From contig NZ_JACHEG010000005.1 in NCBI RefSeq assembly GCF_014201355.1, positions 1 to 64,000 of the forward strand: 64,000 nt of DNA, written 5' to 3'. Source of the DNA: Aliirhizobium wenxiniae (GTDB lineage Bacteria > Pseudomonadota > Alphaproteobacteria > Rhizobiales > Rhizobiaceae). Position numbers and translations under genes: made by a program. Positions 24,648 through 33,639 of this stretch are shown piece after piece. Position 1 is the first letter of the stretch. Each line of letters opens with the position of its first letter. The notes under the pieces were generated by a model. It had not been told where the DNA came from and did no database searches. It worked only from the letters and a program-made list of their open reading frames with translations.

Positions 24648-26266
24648 ACGGCTGGTCGCATCATCTGATCATTGCGCCGATCCTGATCCCGCTTGTGGCA
24701 GCGGCCATCCTCGTTGTCATCGATGAACGGCAGCGCGTGACCAAGGCGATGGTAAGCCTCGTCTCGATGCTTTTGCTTCTGACTGTCGCCTTCATTCTTT
24801 TCCGCATCGAAAGCGGCCCGAACGGCTACGAAGGTGTCTATCTGCTCGGCAACTGGTCGGCGCCGTTCGGTATCGTTCTCGTGCTGGACGGCCTGTCTGC
24901 CCTGATGCTGCTTCTGACGGCGTCGGTCGCTATCGCCGCACTCGTCTATTCGCTGGCGCGCTGGCATGCGATGGGCGCGCATTTCCATTCGATGTTCCAG
25001 TTGCTGCTGATGGGCGTGAACGGCGCTTTCCTGACTGGCGACCTGTTCAACCTTTTCGTTTTCTTCGAGGTGATGCTGGCAGCATCCTATGGTCTGTTGC
25101 TGCACGGTTCGGGTCAGCTGCGCGTCAAGGCCGGGATGCACTATATCGCGGTCAACCTTGCGGCAGCACTGCTCTTCCTGATCGGTGTCAGCCTGATCTA
25201 CGGCACGGCCGGCACGCTCAACATGGCGGATCTCGCGGCTCGTATTCCGGACATGGAAGCGGATCGCCGGATGCTGATGGAGGCGGGCGCGGGCGTGCTT
25301 GGCATCGCCTTCCTGATCAAGGCCGGCATGTGGCCGCTCTGCTTTTGGCTGCCAACGGCCTATAGCGCGGCTTCGGCCCCGGTTGCCGGCGTTTTTGCCA
25401 TCCTCAGCAAGCTCGGTATCTATGTCATCCTGCGGCTGACCATGCTGCTTTTCGACAGCGGGCCGTCGGCCGGCTTCGGTTCGACGGTTTTGCTCTATGG
25501 CGGCATGGCGACACTGATCTTCGGCACGATCGGTATCCTGGCATCGCAGGCACTCGGCAGGTTGGCCGGCTTTTCGGTGCTTGTGTCTTCCGGCACACTG
25601 CTGATGGTTCTCGGCATCAACGATGGTGCGGTGTCCTCGGGTGCGCTGCTCTATCTGGTCAGCTCGACACTGACGATCAGCGCCTTCTTCATGCTGATCG
25701 AGCTTGTCGAGCGAAGCCAGGATGCTGGTGCCAACGTTCTTGCCGTGACGATGGAAGCCTATGGCGATGCCGATGAGGATGAGCCGGAAGAGGGCGATGG
25801 TGTTACCATGCCCGGCACGATGGCGATCCTCGGTACCTGCTTTGCCATGTGCGGCATTCTTCTCTCCGGCCTTCCGCCGCTCTCGGGTTTCATCGCCAAG
25901 TTCGCCATGTTGTCGGCAATGATGGGCACCGGTGCGATCGGTGTTCCGCCAACTGCCCCTGTCTGGACGCTGATCATCCTTGTCATCCTGTCCGGTGTCG
26001 CAGCGCTGATTTCGATGACGCGCGTCGGTATCCGTACCTTCTGGACTTCGCTGGAAGGCGTCGTGCCAAGGGTTCTGGTGATCGAGATCGTGCCGGTAAT
26101 GTTCCTTCTGGCGCTGACTCTGTTCCTGACGGTGCAAGCGAATTCGGCGATGCAGTACATGGATACGACCATCCGTACGCTCAGCAATCCGAACCTCTAT
26201 ATCGACGCTGTGCGCAATGCGACGGTCGTGCCGGGTGTCGATGACGGCACAGGGGAGGGATACTGA
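24644..26266 (+). CDS. phaD: Antiporter subunit D (PhaD/MrpD)
   Basis: A 540-residue ND2/ND4-like membrane subunit with about 14 helices, one of the two large ion-path subunits. Motifs include LTGDLFNLFVFFEVMLAASYGLLL, KAGMWPLCFWLPTAYSAASAPVAGVFA (with the functional lysine) and LSGLPPLSGFIAKF. An acidic loop (DADEDEPEEGDG, about 375) is a local oddity. It overlaps phaC and phaE. Confidence 0.94.
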   Translation: MNGWSHHLIIAPILIPLVAAAILVVIDERQRVTKAMVSLVSMLLLLTVAFILFRIESGPNGYEGVYLLGNWSAPFGIVLVLDGLSALMLLLTASVAIAALVYSLARWHAMGAHFHSMFQLLLMGVNGAFLTGDLFNLFVFFEVMLAASYGLLLHGSGQLRVKAGMHYIAVNLAAALLFLIGVSLIYGTAGTLNMADLAARIPDMEADRRMLMEAGAGVLGIAFLIKAGMWPLCFWLPTAYSAASAPVAGVFAILSKLGIYVILRLTMLLFDSGPSAGFGSTVLLYGGMATLIFGTIGILASQALGRLAGFSVLVSSGTLLMVLGINDGAVSSGALLYLVSSTLTISAFFMLIELVERSQDAGANVLAVTMEAYGDADEDEPEEGDGVTMPGTMAILGTCFAMCGILLSGLPPLSGFIAKFAMLSAMMGTGAIGVPPTAPVWTLIILVILSGVAALISMTRVGIRTFWTSLEGVVPRVLVIEIVPVMFLLALTLFLTVQANSAMQYMDTTIRTLSNPNLYIDAVRNATVVPGVDDGTGEGY

Positions 26267-26742
26267 TGCTTCCCTATCCGATCCTGACGATCTCGCTGAC
26301 GCTGATGTGGATGCTGCTCAACAGCTTCACGCTCGGGCACCTGATCCTCGGCGCGCTGGTTGCGGTATTTGCCTCCTGGGCGATGGCGTCGCTGAGGCCG
26401 GAGAAACCGAAGCTGAACAAGTGGTACCTTCTGCCCAAGCTGTTCTTCATCGTGCTTTACGACATTGCGCTTTCCAACATCGCGGTGGCGTGGCTGATAA
26501 TCAGAGGCCGAACAAAGGGTGGGAAGGCCGGTTTCCTGACGATCCCGCTGGAGATCAAGGACCGCACCGCGCTGGCGCTTCTGGCGACCATCCTGACGAG
26601 CACGCCCGGATCGGTCTGGCTGGAATATGATTCCTATGACGGTTCGATCCTTATGCATGTGCTCGATCTCGAGGAGGAAGAGCAGTGGATCGCAACGATC
26701 AAGAACCGCTATGAAAAGCTGCTGATGGAGATATTCGCATGA
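26266..26742 (+). CDS. phaE: Antiporter subunit E (PhaE/MrpE)
   Basis: A 158-residue subunit with two N-terminal membrane helices (LWMLLNSFTLGHLILGALVA) and a soluble C-terminal part. LLATILTSTPGSVWLEYD and LMHVLDLEEEEQW match the MrpE family. It shares one base with the phaD stop and overlaps phaF by 4 bases. Confidence 0.92.
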   Translation: MLPYPILTISLTLMWMLLNSFTLGHLILGALVAVFASWAMASLRPEKPKLNKWYLLPKLFFIVLYDIALSNIAVAWLIIRGRTKGGKAGFLTIPLEIKDRTALALLATILTSTPGSVWLEYDSYDGSILMHVLDLEEEEQWIATIKNRYEKLLMEIFA

Positions 26743-27020
26743 GTGCCGTCATCATCTATACCGCAGTCGCGATTGCGCAATTCATGCTCGTCGTTGCCAT
26801 GGCGATCGCCGCAATCCGGATGTTCCGCGGCCCGCGGGCACAGGACCGGATCATCGGTCTCGACACGATCTATATCAACGCGATGTTGCTGCTCGTGACA
26901 TTCGGCATCGGCACGGGCCGCGTTATCTATTTCGAAGCGGCGCTGGTGATCGGCCTGCTCGGTTTCGTTTCCACCGTGGCGCTGGCAAAATTCCTGATGC
27001 GCGGGGAGGTGATCGAATGA
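26739..27020 (+). CDS. phaF: Antiporter subunit F (PhaF/MrpF)
   Basis: A 93-residue, three-helix subunit. The signature FRGPRAQDRIIGLDTIYIN, with the conserved Pro-x-x-x-Asp-Arg of MrpF, is present around residues 29-47. It overlaps its neighbours by 4 bases on each side. Confidence 0.93.
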   Translation: MSAVIIYTAVAIAQFMLVVAMAIAAIRMFRGPRAQDRIIGLDTIYINAMLLLVTFGIGTGRVIYFEAALVIGLLGFVSTVALAKFLMRGEVIE

Positions 27021-27415
27021 TCTATCCTGCAGTGGACCTTTCCCTGCCCGTCGCATTTGCGGTGGCTTTCTTCCTTCTCGTCGGCGCAGCTCTTGCACTG
27101 ATCGGGGCGATCGGTTTCCTGCGCCTGCCGTCCTTCTACGAACGGCTGCATGCGCCGGCGCTTGGCACGAGCTGGGGGATCGGCGGCATCATGCTTGCCT
27201 CGATGATCTATTTCACCGCCGCGTCTTCGCGGCTGGTCATCCATGAAATCCTGATCGGCATTTTCGTGACCTTCACGACACCGATCACCTTCATGCTTCT
27301 GGCGCGCGCGGCCCTGCATCGGGATCGCACGGCCCGCAGCCATGGTGTTCCGCGCAAATATCCGATCGGTCCGGAAGAGCGTCCCCGCGAGGATGACGAG
27401 CCGCAGGCTTCCTGA
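27017..27415 (+). CDS. phaG: Antiporter subunit G (PhaG/MrpG)
   Basis: A 132-residue subunit with three membrane helices and the MrpG phrase LIGAIGFLRLPSFYERLHAPALG (about 34-56). A charged C-terminal tail (from RDRTARSHG to the end) extends into the cytoplasm, as in other rhizobial PhaG proteins. It ends the pha operon. No strong terminator hairpin was seen within the next 100 bases. Confidence 0.93.
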   Translation: MIYPAVDLSLPVAFAVAFFLLVGAALALIGAIGFLRLPSFYERLHAPALGTSWGIGGIMLASMIYFTAASSRLVIHEILIGIFVTFTTPITFMLLARAALHRDRTARSHGVPRKYPIGPEERPREDDEPQAS

Positions 27416-27792
27416 CCTCGGGTGAATTCATGCCGGTCATGCTTTGGACGATCTTGGCTCGCTGACCGCGAAGTCATGACTGCCCACGAATGCAATTGCC
27501 CTAAAAATCACCACCGGGACGATCTGCCGCGTTGAGCGGCAATTCGTAATTGTGTGTATAGGTCATCAGCCTTACTGAAATACGCTCTGTTTGCGTTGCA
27601 ACAGGCGCTTCTGCTCTGTGAATGCTAGACTTTCTCGTTTTTATGCTGCATTGCAGCATTCAAGCGATTGTCCTGCAGGCAGGGCATCGGCGCATGCTGC
27701 AGATCGTTGATACTACCGAATTCCTTTTCGAATTTTCTCCTCGTTCCGCACATGCGTGTCGGGATCGAAGCCTGTCCCGGAGTTGTCCGTCC
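27416..27792. other. Intergenic region with a 17-bp palindrome (27643-27659)
   Basis: About 375 bases between the pha operon and the next gene. The notable element is ATGCTGCA-T-TGCAGCAT at 27643-27659, a perfect palindrome about 135 bases upstream of the membrane protein start. It could be an operator or a small hairpin. No promoter was assigned. Confidence 0.4.
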
Positions 27793-29190
27793 ATGAGCAA
27801 GGGTGCCTCAGCCGCCACACTGCAAAAGCAGCAGGCCATCGGTGCGGCAGATGTGCTTACTCTCGCCGGTGCGTTTCTCTTCGTTCTTGCCAGCGTCACG
27901 TCGGGCTCGATTTGGCTCCTGCGTGCCGCTGCCGCTTTTGCCACGGTGGCGGTCCTTTATGACTGGAAGCGGCTTGCAACGATTGCGAAAGTGTTCGTGA
28001 GCGCCGGCTTTATTCTCTGCGCAACGTCGGAATTCCTGCTTCCGGCCGGCAAGGCTGCGGTCGTCGAGCGCGCTCTCTACCAGGGCGTCGGCTTTTCTTC
28101 GTTCCTGTCCGTGCTCGGCATGCTGCGTTATGCGGTCGGACGTTCAGACATCATCAGGAATGCGGCGGAATATCTGATGAGCATGCCCGGCCGCAGGCGT
28201 TACCAGGCGGTGAAGGTCGGAAGCCATCTGCTCAGCCTGCTCTTCAATATCGGCATCATCTCGCTGCTTGGACAGATGGTGGCGAAGGCGACCGAAGGCC
28301 AGGACCGGCAGGGCGAGCGTCGTTCCATCCTGCTCGCGGCCATGCGCGGAACGGTTCTGATGACCATATGGTCGCCGCTCGGTGTCGGATTTGCCATCAT
28401 CACCCAGTCCATTCCCAATCTCGCGCCGACGGCTTTCATCATTGCCGCCTTCGCGACGGCTACGGCGCTGATCCTCGTGACGACGCTCTTCCATACCGAG
28501 GTGACTGGCCAGACAATCAATGCTGAGGCCGACGACGGTGACAGGCCATCGGCCGGGCCGCTTGCGATAACGCTTTGCGCCTGCGTCGGGCTGTTTGGCG
28601 GCACGCTGGCGATCCACGCCGCGATCGATGTAAGTCCGCTTGTCGCCTCGCTGATCCTCTTGCCGCTGTTTGCGCTCGGCTGGATCGTCTACGAGCAGCG
28701 TGTGCCGCTCTTCGGCCTCGGACGCGAGGTCAAGGGCATGGTCGGCAACATGTCGGTCATGCGGACGGAAAGCGCGATCTATCTCTCGGCCAGCGTCATC
28801 GGGGCAACGGCCGTGGTCTTCCTCGATGGCAGGGGCGATTTTCTGACGGATCTCAACCAGCTGCCGCCCTCGGTGCTGGCAGGGCTGTGCATCGTGGCAA
28901 TCGCTGCCAGTGCGCTTCTCTTCGTGCCGCATTCGATCGTGGTGGTGTTTCTCGCCCAGTTGTTCGGGGCAGCCGCCTTCGGCAACGCTCATCCGATGCT
29001 GCTGGCGCTGGCGCTTTCGCTCGGCTGGGCGGCGGGAATCGCGCTTTCGCCGATCAGCGCCATGACGATTACCATGGCGCGCCTGACGTCCACCTCGGCC
29101 ACGACGATCGTCCTCAAGTGGAATGGTGCCTTCGCGGCGACCGTGATGGCCAGCTCGCTGCTTCTGGTGCTGGCTGTTTCATTCTTCTGA
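27793..29190 (+). CDS. Polytopic membrane protein of unknown function
   Basis: About 465 residues from the ATG at 27793, chosen because hydrophobic, conserved-looking sequence begins there; the frame stays open from 27622, but the extra 57 residues lack family character. There are about 12 hydrophobic segments arranged as two halves, with a charged loop between (about 230-245, TINAEADDGDRPSAGP). The second half has SMTITMARLTS preceded by WAAGIALSPI, a pattern seen in ion-transporter-superfamily carriers such as those for C4-dicarboxylates or arsenite. I cannot name the family. It follows the pha operon on the same strand but has its own upstream region. Confidence 0.65.
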   Translation: MSKGASAATLQKQQAIGAADVLTLAGAFLFVLASVTSGSIWLLRAAAAFATVAVLYDWKRLATIAKVFVSAGFILCATSEFLLPAGKAAVVERALYQGVGFSSFLSVLGMLRYAVGRSDIIRNAAEYLMSMPGRRRYQAVKVGSHLLSLLFNIGIISLLGQMVAKATEGQDRQGERRSILLAAMRGTVLMTIWSPLGVGFAIITQSIPNLAPTAFIIAAFATATALILVTTLFHTEVTGQTINAEADDGDRPSAGPLAITLCACVGLFGGTLAIHAAIDVSPLVASLILLPLFALGWIVYEQRVPLFGLGREVKGMVGNMSVMRTESAIYLSASVIGATAVVFLDGRGDFLTDLNQLPPSVLAGLCIVAIAASALLFVPHSIVVVFLAQLFGAAAFGNAHPMLLALALSLGWAAGIALSPISAMTITMARLTSTSATTIVLKWNGAFAATVMASSLLLVLAVSFF

Positions 29191-29273
29191 GTTTCGTAGA
29201 GCTTCCGCGGATGCGGGAACTCGATAACGATGCTGCCCGAAGCACGTGGGCCTATTGCTGGCCCAGAGTTGGC

Positions 29274-29510
29274 TCAGAGCTCGCGGTCAGCTATCTGCTG
29301 TTCGATCAGTTCGCGGGCGAGTTCGTGCGTGCCGTCTTCGTCATCGCCGGCCACCTCACTGATCTTGTCCATGGCAGAGAGGTAGATTTCCTTTTCCTCC
29401 TCGCCGGACAGTATGCCCTTTTCGACAAGAGCGTCGATCAGGGAGTAAAAAACCGCCGCTGAAGAGATCGTTATAGCCTCAGACATAAGTCTGGCGGATT
29501 CGTAAGTCAT
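29274..29510 (-). CDS. Small acidic hypothetical protein
   Basis: 78 residues, rich in Glu and Asp, predicted mainly helical (AAVFYSLIDALVEKGILSGEEEKEIYLSAMDK then ELARELIEQQIADREL, shown here as two separate helices). GAGGTG lies 6 bases before the ATG at 29510, supporting translation. No membrane segment or known motif is present. Convergent with the membrane protein gene upstream. Confidence 0.6.
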   Translation of the reverse strand: MTYESARLMSEAITISSAAVFYSLIDALVEKGILSGEEEKEIYLSAMDKISEVAGDDEDGTHELARELIEQQIADREL

Positions 29511-29820
29511 GCCCGCACCTCAATTATCCGATTCAGAAACACGCACTAAAGGGCGACCGCGACATTGCTGTGACGTCTCCACTTTGCGGGACTATAAGCT
29601 CCGCGAGCGCTCTTATTTAATGAAAAGTGCCCATTTTTCAGCTTTGAGCAAGCAAGAATGCCAAGAGAGGTTACGGGGTAAGGTTAATTTGAGCAATTCC
29701 GACGCTTCCGGGTATTAGAATACCTTAAAACAGGGATGCCAAAAATTCCCGTGCATCCCGGCATGTGCGAGCGTGGCAAATCCCTTTATTGCTTCTGCTT
29801 TCAGAGGTTCCGCCGGCTGC
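29511..29820. other. Intergenic region with two inverted repeats; probable terminator for the minus-strand SIP gene
   Basis: No gene seen. GGTATT-AG-AATACC (29711-29724) is a perfect 14-bp palindrome. GGGATGC (29733-29739) pairs with GCATCCC (29753-29759). Read on the minus strand the second hairpin is followed by TGTTTTAA, so it may terminate the gene ending at 29821. The first could be an operator for the small protein gene at 29510. Confidence 0.45.
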
Positions 29821-30828
29821 TCAATTCCAGTAGGCGGCGGCGGTGAAATCACGTTTCTGCATGCCGCGAGCGGTCAGGCATGCGCGGGCAGCGCGTGCCT
29901 GATCTGCGTGTCCTGCAAACCAGACATAAGCGCCCTCGGCCAAGTTAAGCGCCTCCAGAGTCGGGATCAGATCGTCGACGGTCGTAACCCTGTCATCGGT
30001 GGCGAGTTCGCAGAGATCTTCGCGGCTTGCCCGAATGAATGCGCGGACATCGCCCGGCGCTTCCTGAAGGATCCGGATGATGGCCGGCACGGCAGTTTCG
30101 TCGCCGAAGAGGAAGAGGTTCCGGCTATCGGGGCAGCCGCCGCCGCCCGGACCGATGATGCCGATGGTCCGCCCGACCGGATCTTCCGCCAGCCAGGCGG
30201 ATGTCGGGCTGCCTTCATGTTCGAAGATGTCGAATTCGAGCCAGTTCTGGCCATGGGCCAAGGTGGTGTAGACAGGTCGGTGAAGGGCGTCATCGCCTTC
30301 GGGCCACACGGTGCGACCGGATGCGGCAATACGTGGCCAGCAGGGCGGCCGGCCCTTGCGGGGAATGAGAAGACGGAAATGGTAGCTGTCCCCGCCAAAG
30401 CGCTCCGCATCATGTCCTTCCAGACGCACTCGGGTGAAGCCCGGCGAGCGTCTGGTAATGGAGGCGACCTGCATCAACGACATGCCGGGGGCGAGTGCGC
30501 CTTCGGCCACTTCATCCCATTTCGGGCAGAGAAGGCATTCCTCGAAAAGCTCGGTCAGGCTGCCCTGCAGGGTCTGCAGCAAGCGCTGTTCGGGTGAGGA
30601 GATCTCGATCGTCACGCCAGTTTCGTCGGGATAAAGCGTTGCCTTGGAATTCCAGACATGGAAGCAGAAACCTTTTGCTTCCTGCGTCAGCGGCACTTCC
30701 CACTCGGCTGCACGTTTCTTCAGCGCATCGATTGCGGCACCATTGTCACGGGTAATGCGGCCTCGGGTCTGGTGGAGCATGGCGGTTGTCCGGAATGTCT
30801 GTCTTCTTCCCGGACTAAGATCATTCAT
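29821..30828 (-). CDS. Siderophore-interacting protein with N-terminal DUF2218 domain
   Basis: 335 residues from the ATG at 30828, or 319 from 30780 (MLHQTRGRI), where the conserved region starts. Residues about 17-100 form a DUF2218 domain (AKGFCFHVWNSKATLYPDE). The rest is a ViuB-type NAD(P)H-dependent ferric-siderophore reductase: the FAD-binding part includes VRLEGHDAERFGG and YHFRLLIPRKG, and the nucleotide-binding part includes NLFLFGDETAVPAIIRIL. It should release iron from imported ferric siderophores in the cytoplasm. No siderophore uptake genes are adjacent, which is common for rhizobial SIPs. It follows the GntR regulator on the same strand by 11 bases, but a functional tie to it is unclear. 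Confidence 0.88.
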   Translation of the reverse strand: MNDLSPGRRQTFRTTAMLHQTRGRITRDNGAAIDALKKRAAEWEVPLTQEAKGFCFHVWNSKATLYPDETGVTIEISSPEQRLLQTLQGSLTELFEECLLCPKWDEVAEGALAPGMSLMQVASITRRSPGFTRVRLEGHDAERFGGDSYHFRLLIPRKGRPPCWPRIAASGRTVWPEGDDALHRPVYTTLAHGQNWLEFDIFEHEGSPTSAWLAEDPVGRTIGIIGPGGGGCPDSRNLFLFGDETAVPAIIRILQEAPGDVRAFIRASREDLCELATDDRVTTVDDLIPTLEALNLAEGAYVWFAGHADQARAARACLTARGMQKRDFTAAAYWN

Positions 30829-30839
30829 GAGTTATGAAG

Positions 30840-31622
30840 TCAACTATTGTCGACGGCGACCGGCTTCCGCGCGTTGATCGCCTTGCTGTCGGTGCCGCGG
30901 AGCGATCCGCGAATGCGGCTCTTGCCGACCTCGATCACATGCCGCATTGCCGACATCGCCTTGGCTGGGTCGCGCGAGGCGATGGCATGGACGATCCGCA
31001 AATGGTTAGTCGCTACCTCATCGATCGTTTCCGGCGAGGCGGCAGGTGACGAGAGTTCGAAGGAGATCGCCAGCGCCGCCTCGATCAGCGCGCTTGCCGA
31101 GCGCATGAACGGATTACCGGACATGCGGGCGATGGCGAGATGGAATTCGAGATCGACCTTTGCGATCGATTCCGGCGTGTGGTTGAGGTTGTCGAATTTC
31201 GCCGCGATCGCATAGAGCGCCACGATGTCGTCGCTGGTCGCGCGGGCTGCGGCTGCGGAAGCTGCGGCCGGTTCAAGGGCGAGCCGGATCTCTGCAAGAT
31301 GTTCGATGAATTCGTAATCCAGCCCGCTTTCGAAACGCCAGCCGAGCACATCCGAATCAAAGAAATTCCAGCTGTCCCGCGGCAGGACGCGTGTGCCGAC
31401 CTTTGCCTTTGCTTCGATCAGCCGCTTGGCGGAAAGCGTCTTCATCGCCTCGCGCAGAACGGTGCGGGAGACGCCGAAACGGCCTGAAAGCTCCGCATCG
31501 CCGGGTAGGAGCGAGCCTTCCGGTATCTTGCCGGAGACGATACCGCGCCCGAGCTCGGCGACCACATGGGCGTGGTTGCCGCGCCGCTTCCGGCCGCTGA
31601 TGGTCGTTTCCAGAAGACCCAA
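30840..31622 (-). CDS. FadR/GntR-family sugar-operon regulator (FCD domain)
   Basis: About 260 residues. The winged helix at about 15-75 includes SGRFGVSRTVLREAMKTLSAK. The all-helical FCD effector domain follows (RLALEPAAASAAAARAT; DLEFHLAIARMSGNPFM; NHLRIVHAIASRDPAKA), including the Asp and His residues used for metal binding in this family. I take a TTG start at 31622 with AAGGAAG about 6 bases upstream; the only ATG in frame (31736) lies inside the permease gene and gives an implausible N-terminus. It is the last gene of the ABC-transporter operon, so it most likely represses the sugar operons on both strands. Confidence 0.8.
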   Translation of the reverse strand: MGLLETTISGRKRRGNHAHVVAELGRGIVSGKIPEGSLLPGDAELSGRFGVSRTVLREAMKTLSAKRLIEAKAKVGTRVLPRDSWNFFDSDVLGWRFESGLDYEFIEHLAEIRLALEPAAASAAAARATSDDIVALYAIAAKFDNLNHTPESIAKVDLEFHLAIARMSGNPFMRSASALIEAALAISFELSSPAASPETIDEVATNHLRIVHAIASRDPAKAMSAMRHVIEVGKSRIRGSLRGTDSKAINARKPVAVDNS

Positions 31623-31624
31623 AA

Positions 31625-32611
31625 TCAAACTTCCTTCAATTGTCGTTCCGCAAGTCGGCGGTCCGAATACCAGATGATGGTGCGCTGCAACACAATGAAT
31701 ACGAACAACAGGATGCCGATGACGATTTTCGTCCACCAGGAGGACAGTGTCCCATCGAAGACGATGTAGGTCTGGATCAGCCCCTGCAGCAGGATGCCAA
31801 TGAACGTGCCGGCAACCAGGCCGACGCCGCCGGTCAGGAGCGTGCCGCCGATGACGACCGCAGCAATCGCATCGAGTTCGACGCCGACCGTCGCCAGCGA
31901 ATAACCGGAGGACGTGTAAAGTGTATAGACGATGCCGGCGAGGCCGGACAGGAAGCCCGACAAGGCGTAGATGCGGATTGTCGTCGCACCCACCGGTACA
32001 CCCATCAACTCGGCTGACTGAAGATTGCCGCCGATCGCATAGACATTGGCGCCGAAGCGGGTGCGCGAGGCGACGACGATGCCGACGGCAAACACGATCA
32101 GCATCACCATGGCGAGCAATGTCAGCCGGCCACCGCCGGGGAAACGAATATAGAAGCCGAGCATGGTGTCGATGAATTCATGTGTGATCGGCACGGATTG
32201 CGTGGACACGAGGTAAGCGGCGCCACGGGCGAGGAACATGCCGGCAAGCGTCACAACGAAGGGCGGGATCATCAGGTAACGGATCATCGCGCCCATCAGG
32301 CAGCCGAACAGGGTCGAGATGACCAATGCCGCGAGAAAAGCCGTCAATGGGTGAACGCCGAAGGAGCCGACCATGACGGCGACGAAGACGCTGGTGAAGG
32401 CGATGACCGAACCGACCGAGAGGTCGATGCCGCCCGACAGGATGACGAAGGTCATGCCGACCGCGGCGATGCCCAGAAAGGCATTATCGGTCAGAAGATT
32501 GCCGATCACCCTCGTCGACAGCATGTTTGGAAACTGCAGCACGCAGAGCCCGTAGGCGATGATGAAGATCGCAAGCGTTGTGACGAAGGGCAGGTTGCGG
32601 GCGTGGATCAT
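31625..32611 (-). CDS. yjfF: Sugar ABC transporter permease (YjfF-like)
   Basis: A 328-residue permease of the ribose/galactofuranose class with about nine helices. Typical motifs are FVILSGGIDLSVGSVIAFTSV and GELDAIAAVVIGGTLLTGGVGLVAGT (here read as VGVELDAIAAVVIGGT). Its ATG at 32611 overlaps the previous permease stop (ATGA), so the two permeases are translationally coupled. With YtfT-like, YtfR-like and YtfQ-like genes it makes one importer. Confidence 0.88.
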   Translation of the reverse strand: MIHARNLPFVTTLAIFIIAYGLCVLQFPNMLSTRVIGNLLTDNAFLGIAAVGMTFVILSGGIDLSVGSVIAFTSVFVAVMVGSFGVHPLTAFLAALVISTLFGCLMGAMIRYLMIPPFVVTLAGMFLARGAAYLVSTQSVPITHEFIDTMLGFYIRFPGGGRLTLLAMVMLIVFAVGIVVASRTRFGANVYAIGGNLQSAELMGVPVGATTIRIYALSGFLSGLAGIVYTLYTSSGYSLATVGVELDAIAAVVIGGTLLTGGVGLVAGTFIGILLQGLIQTYIVFDGTLSSWWTKIVIGILLFVFIVLQRTIIWYSDRRLAERQLKEV

Positions 32612-33639
32612 CGGGTCGCCTCCTTCGTGCCGTGGTTGAGCTTGTCGCTGCGCCGGGAGGCCTTGATGAACCCGAAGAGGGTTATGATTGCCGGCGATTG
32701 CAGCGTCAGCACAACGATGATGATGCCGGCCTTGATGATCAGGTTGAATTCCGGCGGAAAGCCCGAAACGAGAATGCCGGTATTGATCGACTGGATGATC
32801 AGCGCGCCGATCAGCGAGGCGGTGATCGAGAAGCGTCCACCATTGAGCGAGGTTCCGCCGACGACGACCGCAAGGATGGCGTCGAGTTCCAACCACAGGC
32901 CTGCGTTGTTGGCGTCGGCGCCGCGAATATCTGCGGTGACGATCATGCCGGCGATGGCGGCGCAGAGGCCGGAGATCGCATAGGCCGAGAAGAGCAGGAA
33001 GCGAGCGCGCACACCGGCAAGGCTTGCCGCGCGACGATTGATACCCGTCGCCTCGATGAGGAAGCCGAGGGCGGTGCGGCGCATCAGCAGGCCGATGATA
33101 AGTGCCGTCCCGACCCAGAGATAGATCGGGATCGGGATACCGGCCAAGGCGCCTGAGCCGAGTGCCGCAAACGTGTCGTCGTTGAAGGTGAGGATGACGC
33201 CCTCAGTGATCAGCTGGGCGATGCCGCGACCGGCGACCATCAGGATCAGCGTGGCGATGATCGGCTGGATGTCGAGGACAGCGACGAGTATGCCGTTCCA
33301 TAGACCGCAGACAATGCCGACGCCGAGAGAGACGGCGATCACGACCGGCAGCGGGTAACCGTCGGTGATCAAAGTGGCGGCGACAGCGCCGCAAATGGCG
33401 ATCACGGCACCGATCGAAAGGTCGATGCCACGTGTGGCGATCACCAGCGTCATGCCGACCGTAAGGAGCGCAACGGGTGCGGCACGAACCAGAATATCGA
33501 TCAGGCTGCCGTAAAGCCGGCCGTTCTGGACGGATATCGTCAGGAAGCCGGGGGCGATAAGGCTGATGATGCCGAGAATGATGGCGAGGGCAGCAAGCTG
33601 TGGTGCCAGGCGACGCAGGCGGCGGGTGAACCAGGTCAT
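32608..33639 (-). CDS. ytfT: Sugar ABC transporter permease (YtfT-like)
   Basis: A 343-residue permease paired with the YjfF-like one. It has VGMTLVIATRGIDLSIGAVIAI and LELDAILAVVVGGTSLNGGRFS, the two family motifs. It starts at the ATG at 33639 (a GTG at 33642 is also possible), in TGATG overlap with the ATPase stop. Confidence 0.88.
   Translation of the reverse strand: MTWFTRRLRRLAPQLAALAIILGIISLIAPGFLTISVQNGRLYGSLIDILVRAAPVALLTVGMTLVIATRGIDLSIGAVIAICGAVAATLITDGYPLPVVIAVSLGVGIVCGLWNGILVAVLDIQPIIATLILMVAGRGIAQLITEGVILTFNDDTFAALGSGALAGIPIPIYLWVGTALIIGLLMRRTALGFLIEATGINRRAASLAGVRARFLLFSAYAISGLCAAIAGMIVTADIRGADANNAGLWLELDAILAVVVGGTSLNGGRFSITASLIGALIIQSINTGILVSGFPPEFNLIIKAGIIIVVLTLQSPAIITLFGFIKASRRSDKLNHGTKEATR

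Noticed and set aside
24416..26137. Minus-strand open frame of 573 codons
   Set aside because: Antisense to phaC and phaD, whose membrane motifs are unmistakable; the mirror product is His/Arg/Gln-rich and domain-free.
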